A stretch of 64,000 nucleotides of DNA, taken from an uncultured Lachnospiraceae bacterium. GTDB taxonomy: Bacteria > Bacillota > Clostridia > Lachnospirales > Lachnospiraceae. This document shows positions 23,633-32,864 of this stretch, in pieces; within the stretch, counting starts at the first letter, position 1, and the number at the start of each line of letters is the position of its first letter. The position numbers were made by a program, and so were the translations under genes. The stretch lies in the NCBI GenBank assembly GCA_934320845.1, contig CAKRFU010000003.1, forward strand, positions 1 through 64,000, read 5' to 3'. The notes beneath the pieces were generated by a model. The model had not been told where the DNA came from. It was given only the letters and a program-made list of their open reading frames with translations, and searched no databases.

Positions 23633-25018
23633 ATGACGGAGTACAAAGTAAAAAAATATTTGAAGGATGATATAGTAGCTGAGGTTCCGGGGTCAAAGAG
23701 TATTACCAACAGAGCTCTTTTGCTTGCGGCTATGGCAGACGGAACTTCAAGACTGGAGGGGGCCACGTTCAGTGAAGATTCAGTTCATTTTTTAAATGCA
23801 CTTAAAGAATTAGGTTTTACTGCACAGGCTGATGAAAAAAAATGCAGTGTTGTAATTGAGGGACACGGCGGAAAAATCCCAAATAAAAATGCAAAAATAT
23901 ATGTTGGAAGTGCGGGTACCGCAGCAAGGTTTCTTACAGCATTTACGGCTATGGGGGATGGAGAATACATACTTGAATCGTCAGACCAGATGAGAAAAAG
24001 ACCGATGAGAGAGCTTCTTGAGGCACTTGAAGGTCTTGGAGCAGAATTTACATGGCTTGAAGATGAGTATACTTTTCCTATGAAAGTAAAAGGTATATTA
24101 TATGGAAGAAATTCGGAGGCAAATTCGACAGAAAAATCGGATATAAATTCGATAAAAAAGTCTGAAATGAATCTGAGTGGCGGTTCGGCAGGCAAAGTAA
24201 GTGAGCCTAAGATGGTTGATTTGAATATAGACAGGAGCAGTCAGTTTCTTAGTGCATTATTATTGGTGCTTCCGATAGCTTTTGAGGATGTTACCATAAA
24301 AATGACAGGTACAAGGCAAGCGAGGTCATATGTCGAAATGACGGAGCAGATGATGAAGCAATTTGGTCATACAGGCATTGAAAAGCTTGCCGGGGACTGC
24401 TACAGAGTAAGAGGAACAAAATACACCGCACTGGATTATAATATAGAGCCGGATGTATCGGCGGCATGTTATTTTTATGCACTCGCGGCAGCGACGGGTA
24501 AACGTGCAATGGTAAAGCGAATGAGAAAAGATTCATTACAGGGTGATATGAAATTTATAGGCATGCTTGAAAAGATGGGATGTGAAGTAAGCTGGGATAA
24601 AGAAGGTGGAAACAATCTTTGGCTTAAGGGACCTGATGGCAAGCTTAAAGGAATTGAAGTAAAGATGTCGGATTTTTCAGACCAGGCACTTACGCTTGCA
24701 GCTATTGCACCTTTTGCAGATTCAAAAGTCACAATAACAGGTATAGCACATATCAGAGGACAGGAATCTGACAGGATAAAAGTTATTGTTGACGAACTTA
24801 CTAAAATGGGGATATCATGTAATGAATTGACAGATGGTGTGGAAATATATCCTGGTACACCGAAAAATGTTGAGATAGAGACATACAATGACCATAGAGT
24901 TGCAATGTCATTTGCGGTTACAGGACTTGCGGGTGACGGTATGACAATATTAAATCCTGAATGCTGTAAAAAAACATTTGCGGGATTTTTTGATGAAATA
25001 GACAGATTGGAGGAATAG
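23633..25018 (+). CDS. aroA: 3-phosphoshikimate 1-carboxyvinyltransferase (EPSP synthase) with an internal insertion
   Basis: The 461-residue enzyme joins shikimate 3-phosphate and PEP in aromatic amino acid synthesis. Conserved blocks: VPGSKSITNRALLLAAMADG, VGSAGTAARFLTAF, QMRKRPMRELLEAL, DRSSQFLSALLL, EPDVSAACYFYALAAA, IRGQESDRIKV and YNDHRVAMSFAV. A hydrophilic stretch of about 35 residues (155-190), rich in Ser, Asn, Lys and Glu, is inserted before the VDLNIDRSSQF block and encoded by short AAATTCG-type repeats. ATG 23633 is chosen for AAGGA eight bases upstream. argS starts six bases after the stop. Confidence 0.93.
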   Translation: MTEYKVKKYLKDDIVAEVPGSKSITNRALLLAAMADGTSRLEGATFSEDSVHFLNALKELGFTAQADEKKCSVVIEGHGGKIPNKNAKIYVGSAGTAARFLTAFTAMGDGEYILESSDQMRKRPMRELLEALEGLGAEFTWLEDEYTFPMKVKGILYGRNSEANSTEKSDINSIKKSEMNLSGGSAGKVSEPKMVDLNIDRSSQFLSALLLVLPIAFEDVTIKMTGTRQARSYVEMTEQMMKQFGHTGIEKLAGDCYRVRGTKYTALDYNIEPDVSAACYFYALAAATGKRAMVKRMRKDSLQGDMKFIGMLEKMGCEVSWDKEGGNNLWLKGPDGKLKGIEVKMSDFSDQALTLAAIAPFADSKVTITGIAHIRGQESDRIKVIVDELTKMGISCNELTDGVEIYPGTPKNVEIETYNDHRVAMSFAVTGLAGDGMTILNPECCKKTFAGFFDEIDRLEE

Positions 25019-25024
25019 AATTTA

Positions 25025-26791
25025 ATGAAGAAAGTAATTGAAATATTGCAGGAAGAACTCAGCACCGCTTTTGAGAAAGCAGGCTATGATAAGAAGTATG
25101 CTAAAGTCGGTGTTTCAAACAGACCTGATCTTTGTCAGTATCAGTGTAATGGTGCTCTTGCAGCAGCTAAGGAGTATCACAAAGCACCTATTCAGATGGC
25201 AAATGAAGTTGTTGAATTATTAAATGGAAGTGACAGCTTTAAGGAGATAGTGGCACAGGCACCCGGTTTTATAAATATGACTGTAAGTGACAAATTTCTT
25301 GCTGATTATATAAATGAAATGGCGGCTTCAGAGACTCTTGGTCTTGAAAAAGCTGAAAAACCTGAAACTATAGTTATAGATTACGGCGGAGCAAATGTTG
25401 CAAAACCGCTTCATGTAGGTCATCTTCGTTCTGCTGTTATCGGTGAGAGCATAAAGAGAACTGCACGTTATCTCGGACACAAGGTAGTCGGTGATGTGCA
25501 TCTCGGTGACTGGGGACTTCAGATTGGTCTTATTATTACAGAATTAAAACACCGCAAGCCTGAGCTTGTATATTTTGATGAGAATTTCGATGGAGAGTAT
25601 CCAAAAGAACCTCCTTTTACAATGTCTGACCTTGAAGAAATTTATCCTTACGCATCAGGCTATTCAAAAGAACATCCTGAATATAAAGAAGAAGCACAGA
25701 CTGCAACGGCAGAACTTCAGTCAGGGAGAAAAGGTTATCTTGCACTTTGGCAGCACATTATAAATGTATCTGTCGCTGACTTAAAGAAAATATATACAAA
25801 ATTAAATGTTGAATTTGATCTCTGGAAGAAAGAATCAGACGCACAGCCTTATATTCCACAGATGGTTCAGGATATGAAAGATGGTGGATATGCACATATA
25901 GATCAGGGTGCACTTGTTGTAGATGTAAAAGAGGATACTGATACAAAAGAGATTCCTCCATGTATGATTCTTAAATCAAACGGAGCCACTCTTTACAATA
26001 CAACAGATCTTGCAACTATTGTTGAAAGACGTAAATTGTTTGATCCGGATGAGATAATTTATGTAGTTGATAAAAGACAGTCACTTTATTTTGAACAGGT
26101 ATTCAGATGTGCGAGAAAGACAAAAATTATCGGTGAAGATGTAAAACTTGAGTTTGTAGGATTTGGTACTATGAATGGCAAGGATGGCAAACCGTTTAAA
26201 ACTCGTGACGGCGGAGTATTAAGACTTGAAAAACTGCTTGAAGATGTAAATGAACAGGTGCTTGACAAAATGAAAGACAGAGATATGGACAAGGATATGA
26301 TAGATGATGCAGCAGCAAAGATAAGCCTTGCAGCTATCAAATACGGTGATCTCAGCAATCAGGCATCAAAAGATTATATATTTGATGTTGAGAGATTTAC
26401 ATCGTTTGAGGGCAATACAGGACCATATATTTTATATACTATTGTCCGCACAAAATCACTTCTTGCAAAAGTGAAAGCACAGAATATAACAGTTGATGAA
26501 AATAGTGCAATAGAGCCTGCTGACAGCAAATCTGAAACAGATGTGATGCTCGCACTTACAAAATGGTCAGAGACAGTTAATGCTGCGTTTGAGGAACATG
26601 CACCACACAAGATATGTCAGTTTGTGTATGAACTCTCAGATACATTCAATAAGTTCTATCATGAGAATAAGATAGTGACAAACGAAAATGAAAAGCAGAG
26701 AGAGTCATATATAAAACTTAGTGCACTGGTTGGAAAAGTTCTTGAAACGGCAATTGATCTTTTAGGACTTGAGGCACCAGAGAGAATGTAG
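25025..26791 (+). CDS. argS: Arginyl-tRNA synthetase
   Basis: A 588-residue class I synthetase. The N-terminal Add-1 domain is residues 1-110, the HIGH motif appears as HVGH (130-133) in [21 protein letters not shown], and [17 protein letters not shown] stands in place of KMSKS, as usual for ArgS. The C-terminal anticodon-binding domain ends with [33 protein letters not shown] precedes the ATG. I see no T-box leader; it is probably read through from aroA. Confidence 0.96.
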   Translation: MKKVIEILQEELSTAFEKAGYDKKYAKVGVSNRPDLCQYQCNGALAAAKEYHKAPIQMANEVVELLNGSDSFKEIVAQAPGFINMTVSDKFLADYINEMAASETLGLEKAEKPETIVIDYGGANVAKPLHVGHLRSAVIGESIKRTARYLGHKVVGDVHLGDWGLQIGLIITELKHRKPELVYFDENFDGEYPKEPPFTMSDLEEIYPYASGYSKEHPEYKEEAQTATAELQSGRKGYLALWQHIINVSVADLKKIYTKLNVEFDLWKKESDAQPYIPQMVQDMKDGGYAHIDQGALVVDVKEDTDTKEIPPCMILKSNGATLYNTTDLATIVERRKLFDPDEIIYVVDKRQSLYFEQVFRCARKTKIIGEDVKLEFVGFGTMNGKDGKPFKTRDGGVLRLEKLLEDVNEQVLDKMKDRDMDKDMIDDAAAKISLAAIKYGDLSNQASKDYIFDVERFTSFEGNTGPYILYTIVRTKSLLAKVKAQNITVDENSAIEPADSKSETDVMLALTKWSETVNAAFEEHAPHKICQFVYELSDTFNKFYHENKIVTNENEKQRESYIKLSALVGKVLETAIDLLGLEAPERM

Positions 26792-26810
26792 AGAATGGAG
26801 GCGATTTTTG

Positions 26811-28130
26811 ATGTATCGTTTGACATCAAAACTTGTAATTTACAGAAATATAGGAAAGGACAGTATTTTATTTAAACTTGCTGATATTTTTCAGAGATTT
26901 TCAACAGGACAGTATGTGAAAGAAGACCTTATTACTGAGATTTATGACCAGATACATAATCTTCTTGATTTATCAACACGCTATGGTTTTGACAAAAATC
27001 TGTGGCACAATTATCTTGCTTTTTTACTAGCGATGAGTGAAAATCCGTTTACACTCGTTTCCGAAAAAGTAGGTGCAAATGAGGGAACGGTAAATGAATT
27101 TGCAAAAGGTGATTTTGCAATTTTTAAGCAGTTATTTGATTATGATTTTTCTGCTATTGAAAAAGAGCTTGGAATTGATTGTTTCAGCGTTGTGTTGAAT
27201 TATAAAGCGATTGTTAAGAGTGAGCAGATTTTCAATAAGAGTGTAAGTGAGAAAGTCCAGAAATTAAGCAGTGATATAGAAAAGGCTGAAGATGAGACTG
27301 AAATGTACAAGATTGTCACTGACTTTTACAGAACCTATGGTGTTGGAAAGTTTGGATTAAACAAGGCATTCAGGGTAAATCACAATGAGACGACAAGACA
27401 GACAGGTGAGATTTTGGAGCCTATCACGACAACGGGCAATATGTCACTTGATGACCTTATCGGATATGAGTCACAGAAACAGAAGCTTATTGAAAATACG
27501 GAAGCGTTTGTTAAGGGCAAGAAGGCAAATAACGTACTTCTTTTCGGTGATGCAGGTACAGGTAAATCTACAAGCATCAAGGCAATTTTAAATAAGTATT
27601 ACAGTCAGGGACTTCGTATGATAGAAGTTTACAAACATGAATTTAAAGATCTCTCAACAATTATTTCTGAGATTAAAAACAGAAATTACAGGTTTATTAT
27701 ATATATGGATGACCTTTCATTTGAGGAATTTGAAATTGAATATAAATATCTTAAAGCTGTTATAGAGGGTGGTCTTGAAACAAAGCCTGACAATATTCTT
27801 ATTTATGCTACTTCAAATAGACGACATCTTATAAGAGAGACATGGAGTGATCGCTCTGATATGTCAAAAGATGAGCTTCATCGTTCTGATACCATGCAGG
27901 AAAAGCTTTCGCTTGTTGCAAGATTTGGTGTTACCATCGGTTATTACAGACCTTCACAGCAGGAATATTTTGATATTGTTATCAATCTTGCGAAGAAGTA
28001 TCCGGAGATTAAACTCACGGAAGAGGAACTTAGACTTGAGGCGAACAAATGGGAATTGAGCCATGGTGGTATTTCAGGTCGTACAGCACAGCAATTTATC
28101 AATCATCTTATTGGTGTTGCTGATAACTAG
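26811..28130 (+). CDS. DUF815 family AAA+ ATPase
   Basis: A 439-residue protein with an all-helical N-terminal half of unknown role and a C-terminal DUF815 ATPase domain. Walker A is GDAGTGKS (246-253), Walker B is [13 protein letters not shown], followed by a sensor-like [12 protein letters not shown] and the ATTWSDR-type region. DUF815 ATPases are widespread in Clostridia; substrate unknown. GGAGG at 26797-26801 selects ATG 26811, 19 bases after argS. The transglutaminase gene begins nine bases after its stop, so the two are probably translated together. Confidence 0.85.
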   Translation: MYRLTSKLVIYRNIGKDSILFKLADIFQRFSTGQYVKEDLITEIYDQIHNLLDLSTRYGFDKNLWHNYLAFLLAMSENPFTLVSEKVGANEGTVNEFAKGDFAIFKQLFDYDFSAIEKELGIDCFSVVLNYKAIVKSEQIFNKSVSEKVQKLSSDIEKAEDETEMYKIVTDFYRTYGVGKFGLNKAFRVNHNETTRQTGEILEPITTTGNMSLDDLIGYESQKQKLIENTEAFVKGKKANNVLLFGDAGTGKSTSIKAILNKYYSQGLRMIEVYKHEFKDLSTIISEIKNRNYRFIIYMDDLSFEEFEIEYKYLKAVIEGGLETKPDNILIYATSNRRHLIRETWSDRSDMSKDELHRSDTMQEKLSLVARFGVTIGYYRPSQQEYFDIVINLAKKYPEIKLTEEELRLEANKWELSHGGISGRTAQQFINHLIGVADN

Positions 28131-28138
28131 GCAGGTGT

Positions 28139-29413
28139 GTGGATATAGACAGAAAAAACATAATAAATGAGAATTTAGAGAGAAATATTTTATATAAATT
28201 TATAACAAAATATGTTTTTATATGGCTTATTTTTGCAGGCTGCATTGTTTTCGGGTGCAGAGCAGAGTCTGCATCGGCAGCAGTGCAGTCTGATTATGAT
28301 AAGCTTAAAATAAAGGTGATAAAAGCATACAAAGAATATAAAAAAGAATTGGATATAAGTTCATTTGAATTTTACATAAATGATGATAAAAGCAGCATAA
28401 AAGACATAATGACCGAAGTTGTAAATAAAACCCCATCTTTATTTTATACAAATCACAGTTATTCATTGGAGTACAATACAATAAATGGAAAAATAGTGAA
28501 TATACAGCTTGGGTATGCATCGGAGTATAAATATTCAAGTGGAAATGTAAATGAGAGTGCGATAAAAAAAGCAGCGAATAAAATTAACAAAGAGATAAAA
28601 AAGATAACTTCGCAGATAAAGCCCGGAATGAACAATGTTGATAGGGCTTTGTTTGTTCATGATTATATTGTGAAAAACACTTCATATGAAAATAAAAGTT
28701 CAAATAACAGCAGACTCACGGAATATGGTGTTTTAGTAAAGCACAAAGGAAACTGTCAGGGCTATTCATTGGCTTATGCTGCTGTTATGGAAAAACTTGG
28801 CTTTTCAATCGATTTTGTCAATTCGGATTCGATGGGACATGTCTGGAATTTGGTGAAAATAGGTGCAAAGTGGTACAACATAGATGTTACATGGGATGAC
28901 CCGGTTGACAGCATAAGAGGTAAAAATCAGGATGGGGTTGTATATCACAAGTATTTTCTTGCAAGTGACAGTTATATGAAAAAGAATGGGCATCATGGAT
29001 TTGAAAAGACAGAAGCAAAAAGTACCAACTATGACAAAAGCTATGTTAGAAGTGTTACAAGTGCATTTGATTATCGTTGCGGCAATTGGGTTTATATGAA
29101 TTCATCAGGTATATACAGGCGCAGACATGTTAACTCGGGTACGGCGAAATGTCTTTATAAGGTAAAAGGAAAATGTTTTATAAAATATAATTCCATAAAG
29201 TATTATTATATATCGCATAACAGATTATACATATTTAGCTGCAAGAGCAACAAATCTGCGCTTGTCTGGAGCCCAGTAAAAAAATATGGATATTCATACT
29301 ATATAGTGCAGATAAAATATGTATCGGGAAAAATTAAGTATTGTGTGCTTAATGCAAAAAATAATAAAGTGAAAACCGGCTCATTTGAAATAAAAAAAGG
29401 TGGGTTTGTGTAA
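28139..29413 (+). CDS. Exported transglutaminase-like protein
   Basis: A 424-residue protein with an N-terminal signal/anchor (about residues 25-48, ending in ASAA). The transglutaminase-like core keeps the catalytic triad: Cys206 in KHKGNCQGYSLAYAA, His234 in MGHVWNLVK and Asp249 in WYNIDVTWDD. Bacterial members act as cysteine proteases or crosslinking enzymes at the cell surface. The C-terminal about 130 residues are basic, Tyr-rich and beta-like, with repeated YYxxxxNRLYIF-type segments. Start is GTG 28139 with only a weak site, suggesting coupling to the DUF815 gene. Cysteines near the signal (AGC, FGC) do not make a good lipobox. Confidence 0.83.
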   Translation: MDIDRKNIINENLERNILYKFITKYVFIWLIFAGCIVFGCRAESASAAVQSDYDKLKIKVIKAYKEYKKELDISSFEFYINDDKSSIKDIMTEVVNKTPSLFYTNHSYSLEYNTINGKIVNIQLGYASEYKYSSGNVNESAIKKAANKINKEIKKITSQIKPGMNNVDRALFVHDYIVKNTSYENKSSNNSRLTEYGVLVKHKGNCQGYSLAYAAVMEKLGFSIDFVNSDSMGHVWNLVKIGAKWYNIDVTWDDPVDSIRGKNQDGVVYHKYFLASDSYMKKNGHHGFEKTEAKSTNYDKSYVRSVTSAFDYRCGNWVYMNSSGIYRRRHVNSGTAKCLYKVKGKCFIKYNSIKYYYISHNRLYIFSCKSNKSALVWSPVKKYGYSYYIVQIKYVSGKIKYCVLNAKNNKVKTGSFEIKKGGFV

Positions 29414-29430
29414 AAGCGGTTTTTTTGTTT
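29372..29430 (+). terminator. Weak terminator overlapping the transglutaminase stop codon
   Basis: AAAACCG (29372-29378) can pair with CGGTTTT (29417-29423), and a T-run follows. The loop is about 38 bases, so support is weak. Confidence 0.3.
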
Positions 29431-29439
29431 TTAACTTTA

Positions 29440-29468
29440 TTGACAAACTAAAGGCATATTGCTAAAAT
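29440..29468 (+). promoter_or_regulatory. Promoter of ilvN-ilvC
   Basis: TTGACA (29440-29445), 17 bases, TAAAAT (29463-29468). Transcription should start near 29475, about 37 bases before ilvN, leaving no room for a T-box or attenuator. Confidence 0.75.
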
Positions 29469-29511
29469 GAAACATGGTGGTAAAGAAAAAATCCGGTTTT
29501 GGAGGAAACTT

Positions 29512-30015
29512 ATGAAGAAAAAGGTATTATCAATACTGGTTGACAACACATCGGGTGTGCTTAGCCGTATATCAGGCTTGTTCAGCAGACGCGGTTATAA
29601 TATAGACAGTCTCACAGTTGGAGAGACAGAGAATCCAAAATATTCACGAATGACAGTTGTAGTCAGAGGTGATGACCACATTTTGGATCAGATAGAGAAG
29701 CAGCTTGCAAAACTTGAAGATGTAAGATGCGTAAAGGAACTTAAAAGCGGACATTCCGTATGCAGGGAACTTGTTTTGATAACAGTCGGAGTTCAGGCAT
29801 CAAACAGACCGGAGATTATTGCTATAGCAGATACATTCAGAGGTAAGATAGTGGATGTAGGAGTTGACACTATGATGATTGAGCTTACTGGAAATCAGAC
29901 AAAGCTTAATGCATTCATTAAACTTCTTGACGGTTATGAGATTAAGGAACTTGTCAGAACAGGTATAGCAGGTCTTAGCAGAGGGGCAGAGGTTATGCTT
30001 GATGAGTTTGATTAA
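29512..30015 (+). CDS. ilvN: Acetolactate synthase small (regulatory) subunit
   Basis: A 167-residue regulatory subunit with an N-terminal ACT domain (VLSILVDNTSGVLSRISGLFSRRGYNIDSLTVGETENPKYSRMTVVV) that binds valine, and the conserved C-terminal ALS_ss domain (RELVLITVGV to GIAGLSRGAEVM). ATG 29512 with GGAGGA at 29501-29506 is the start; an in-frame ATG at 29467 lies inside the -10 box and cannot be transcribed from that promoter. The catalytic subunit IlvB is not in this window. ilvC follows 88 bases on. Confidence 0.94.
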   Translation: MKKKVLSILVDNTSGVLSRISGLFSRRGYNIDSLTVGETENPKYSRMTVVVRGDDHILDQIEKQLAKLEDVRCVKELKSGHSVCRELVLITVGVQASNRPEIIAIADTFRGKIVDVGVDTMMIELTGNQTKLNAFIKLLDGYEIKELVRTGIAGLSRGAEVMLDEFD

Positions 30016-30076
30016 GCATATTTACATACAAAATTGGCGATAGCACAGGCAAAAGTCTGTACTTCACATATATTAA

Positions 30077-31129
<1,053 letters not shown>

Positions 31130-31168
31130 TCCGGTTTGAGTTTATAAAATTACATATAGAAATATATC

Positions 31169-31256
31169 AAAAGAGGTTATCTTGTGTATATTATGTTGTT
31201 GTCTGCATCATAAGTGTGGACAGCAGCTTATTGTATGCGCCAGACAGCCTCTTTTT
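31169..31256 (+). terminator. Elaborate terminator hairpin after ilvC
   Basis: AAAAGAGG (31169-31176) closes with CCTCTTTT (31248-31255). Inside, TGTCTG (31200-31205) pairs with CAGACA (31241-31246) and continues through GCAT/ATGC and ATAAG/CTTAT to a 12-base loop. A T-rich end suits termination. The size and the asymmetric 23-base left bulge are unusual. Confidence 0.6.
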
Positions 31257-31264
31257 GAAATTTC

Positions 31265-31293
31265 TTTACAATTTGTTTGGATTCAATTATAAT
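31265..31293 (+). promoter_or_regulatory. Promoter of the 36-residue small protein
   Basis: TTTACA (31265-31270), 17 bases, perfect TATAAT (31288-31293), about 44 bases before the start codon and just beyond the ilvC terminator. Confidence 0.65.
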
Positions 31294-31336
31294 AAATTAT
31301 ATAGTTATTTAAATAAGTATCGTGAGGAGGAGAAAG

Positions 31337-31447
31337 ATGGCACTTATAGCCGGAGTTATAGGGATTGTAGTGATTGCTGTTGTAGTAGTGGTAGCTGCGG
31401 TTACAGCGGTTACGGCAGGAGTGAAGCAGTCTCTCGATGATGAATGA
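31337..31447 (+). CDS. Small hydrophobic membrane protein, 36 residues
   Basis: The frame reads MALIAGVIGI, a Val/Ala-rich membrane-spanning stretch to about residue 29, and the charged end VKQSLDDE. A strong GAGGAGG site (31324-31330) lies seven bases before the ATG. It has its own promoter upstream and a 13-bp terminator hairpin downstream, so it is a complete small transcription unit. I do not recognise a family. Possibilities are a regulatory membrane microprotein or a type I toxin-like peptide; no antisense RNA promoter is evident. Confidence 0.7.
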   Translation: MALIAGVIGIVVIAVVVVVAAVTAVTAGVKQSLDDE

Positions 31448-31460
31448 TTTGTTTTTTAGT

Positions 31461-31500
31461 AGAGCGGCTTGTGAGGTCTTACACAGGTTGCTCTATTTCT
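31461..31500 (+). terminator. Terminator or attenuator between the small protein and aroD
   Basis: A continuous 13-bp stem, AGAGCGGCTTGTG (31461-31473) with CACAGGTTGCTCT (31482-31494), three pairs being G-U, then ATTTCTTTG. No promoter is seen between this hairpin and aroD, so aroD-aroK may depend on read-through. Confidence 0.65.
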
Positions 31501-31525
31501 TTGTTGAACAGTGAAAGGAAGGATA

Positions 31526-32272
31526 ATGTTAAAAATCAAAAATGTTGAAATAGGCAGCGGAATACCTAAAGTATGTGCACCTATAGTTGAAAAAAATCAG
31601 GATGATATTCTTGAAATGGGTGAGATGCTTATGGCCAAAAAGAGTGTTGATATTGTTGAGTGGAGGATTGATTTTTTTGAGGATTGTTTTAATACTCAAA
31701 AATTATTTGAGACAGTCGGACTTTTAAGAGCAGTTATACCGGGAAAGCCAATACTTGCTACATTCCGTACAAAAAATGAGGGTGGGGAAAAGGAGATAGA
31801 AGCGGATGTCTATGCTAAACTGCTGGAGGATTTATCTGAAAGCGGATATATTGATATGATTGATATTGAAGCATATTTTATGGATAGAGCCGAAACAGAA
31901 AAAATAATTAGTAAATTAAGGAACAAAACCGTTGTAGTCGGTTCATATCATAATTTTAACAAAACTCCTGAGTATGATGAGATATATGAGAGACTTAAAT
32001 ATATGAAAGAAGTCGGTGCAGATATTCCTAAACTTGCATGTATGCCTGAGCAAAAGAACGATGTTTTTACGCTTATGAGAGCAACAAATGATTTTGTGGC
32101 TGACAATGGAAATATTCCTATTATAACTATGTCTATGGGTGAAATTGGCAAGATAAGCAGGGCAGCGGGAAAGAGCTTTGGTTCTTCTGTCACATTTGGC
32201 TGTCTTGGAAAGGCAAGTGCACCGGGACAGATAAATGTAGATGATTTGAAAAATGTATTAAATATAATCTAA
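31526..32272 (+). CDS. aroD: Type I 3-dehydroquinate dehydratase
   Basis: A 248-residue (beta/alpha)8 enzyme of the shikimate pathway. VDIVEWRIDFFED carries the substrate-binding Glu/Arg, VVGSYHNFNKTP the catalytic His, and GADIPKLACMPE the Schiff-base Lys; TMSMGEIGKISR and SAPGQI complete the type I pattern. ATG 31526 with AAGGAAGG at 31515-31522 is the start. aroK begins 27 bases after the stop, so aroD-aroK form a unit; aroA lies 6.5 kb upstream, separately. Confidence 0.95.
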   Translation: MLKIKNVEIGSGIPKVCAPIVEKNQDDILEMGEMLMAKKSVDIVEWRIDFFEDCFNTQKLFETVGLLRAVIPGKPILATFRTKNEGGEKEIEADVYAKLLEDLSESGYIDMIDIEAYFMDRAETEKIISKLRNKTVVVGSYHNFNKTPEYDEIYERLKYMKEVGADIPKLACMPEQKNDVFTLMRATNDFVADNGNIPIITMSMGEIGKISRAAGKSFGSSVTFGCLGKASAPGQINVDDLKNVLNII

Positions 32273-32299
32273 ATATAGTAAAATTACCGGAGGATGAAG

Positions 32300-32818
32300 A
32301 TGAGTAAACTTGAAAAACATATTTTTTTGATAGGCTTTATGGGCGTAGGAAAAACAAGTACATCACGTTTTTTAAGCAGAAAACTTGGAGTAAAGGAGGT
32401 TGATACTGATGCAATGATAGTTGAACAGGAGAAAAAAAGCATTTCTGATATTTTTGCTGACAATGGAGAAGAATATTTCAGAAAAAAAGAGACAGAGCTT
32501 ATAGACAAAATTGGCGAAATGAAGCCATGTATTGTGTCGTGCGGCGGAGGAATGGCAATGCGTGAAATAAACGTGGAAAAGATGAAAAAAGTCGGACAGG
32601 TAGTTTGGCTTACTGCAACACCTGAGACTATATATTCCCATGTGAAAGACAGCACAAACAGACCTTTGTTAAATGGAAATATGAATGTTCCTTATATTAA
32701 ATCACTTATGGATGCGAGAGAGCCAAAATACAGACATGCGGCAGATATTATTATTGAAACTGATGATTGTACACCTGCTCAGGTTGCAGATAAGATAACG
32801 AGGGAAGTAAAAAAGTAA
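32300..32818 (+). CDS. aroK: Shikimate kinase
   Basis: A 172-residue P-loop kinase. Walker A is GFMGVGKTS, followed by the shikimate-binding VDTDAMIVEQEKKSISDIFADNGEEYFRKKE and the CGGGMAMRE loop, and the lid arginine in DSTNRPLL. ATG 32300 sits six bases after GGAGG; an in-frame ATG at 32294 overlaps the site. It completes the conversion of dehydroquinate products toward shikimate 3-phosphate, the AroA substrate. Confidence 0.94.
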   Translation: MSKLEKHIFLIGFMGVGKTSTSRFLSRKLGVKEVDTDAMIVEQEKKSISDIFADNGEEYFRKKETELIDKIGEMKPCIVSCGGGMAMREINVEKMKKVGQVVWLTATPETIYSHVKDSTNRPLLNGNMNVPYIKSLMDAREPKYRHAADIIIETDDCTPAQVADKITREVKK

Positions 32819-32864
32819 AAACTTTTGTAAATTTACTTTTGAGACAGTTAGAGAGGTATAGAGG

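Noticed and set aside
24475..25065. Minus-strand open frame of 196 codons across the aroA-argS junction
   Set aside because: It is antisense to two clearly recognised enzymes, has no site upstream, and its Ser/Ile-rich translation looks like a shadow.
28220..28265. Lipoprotein signal in the transglutaminase-like protein (AGC, FGC cysteines)
   Set aside because: The residues before each Cys do not fit the lipobox well (Phe at -3 or -2), and an ASAA signal peptidase I site follows.
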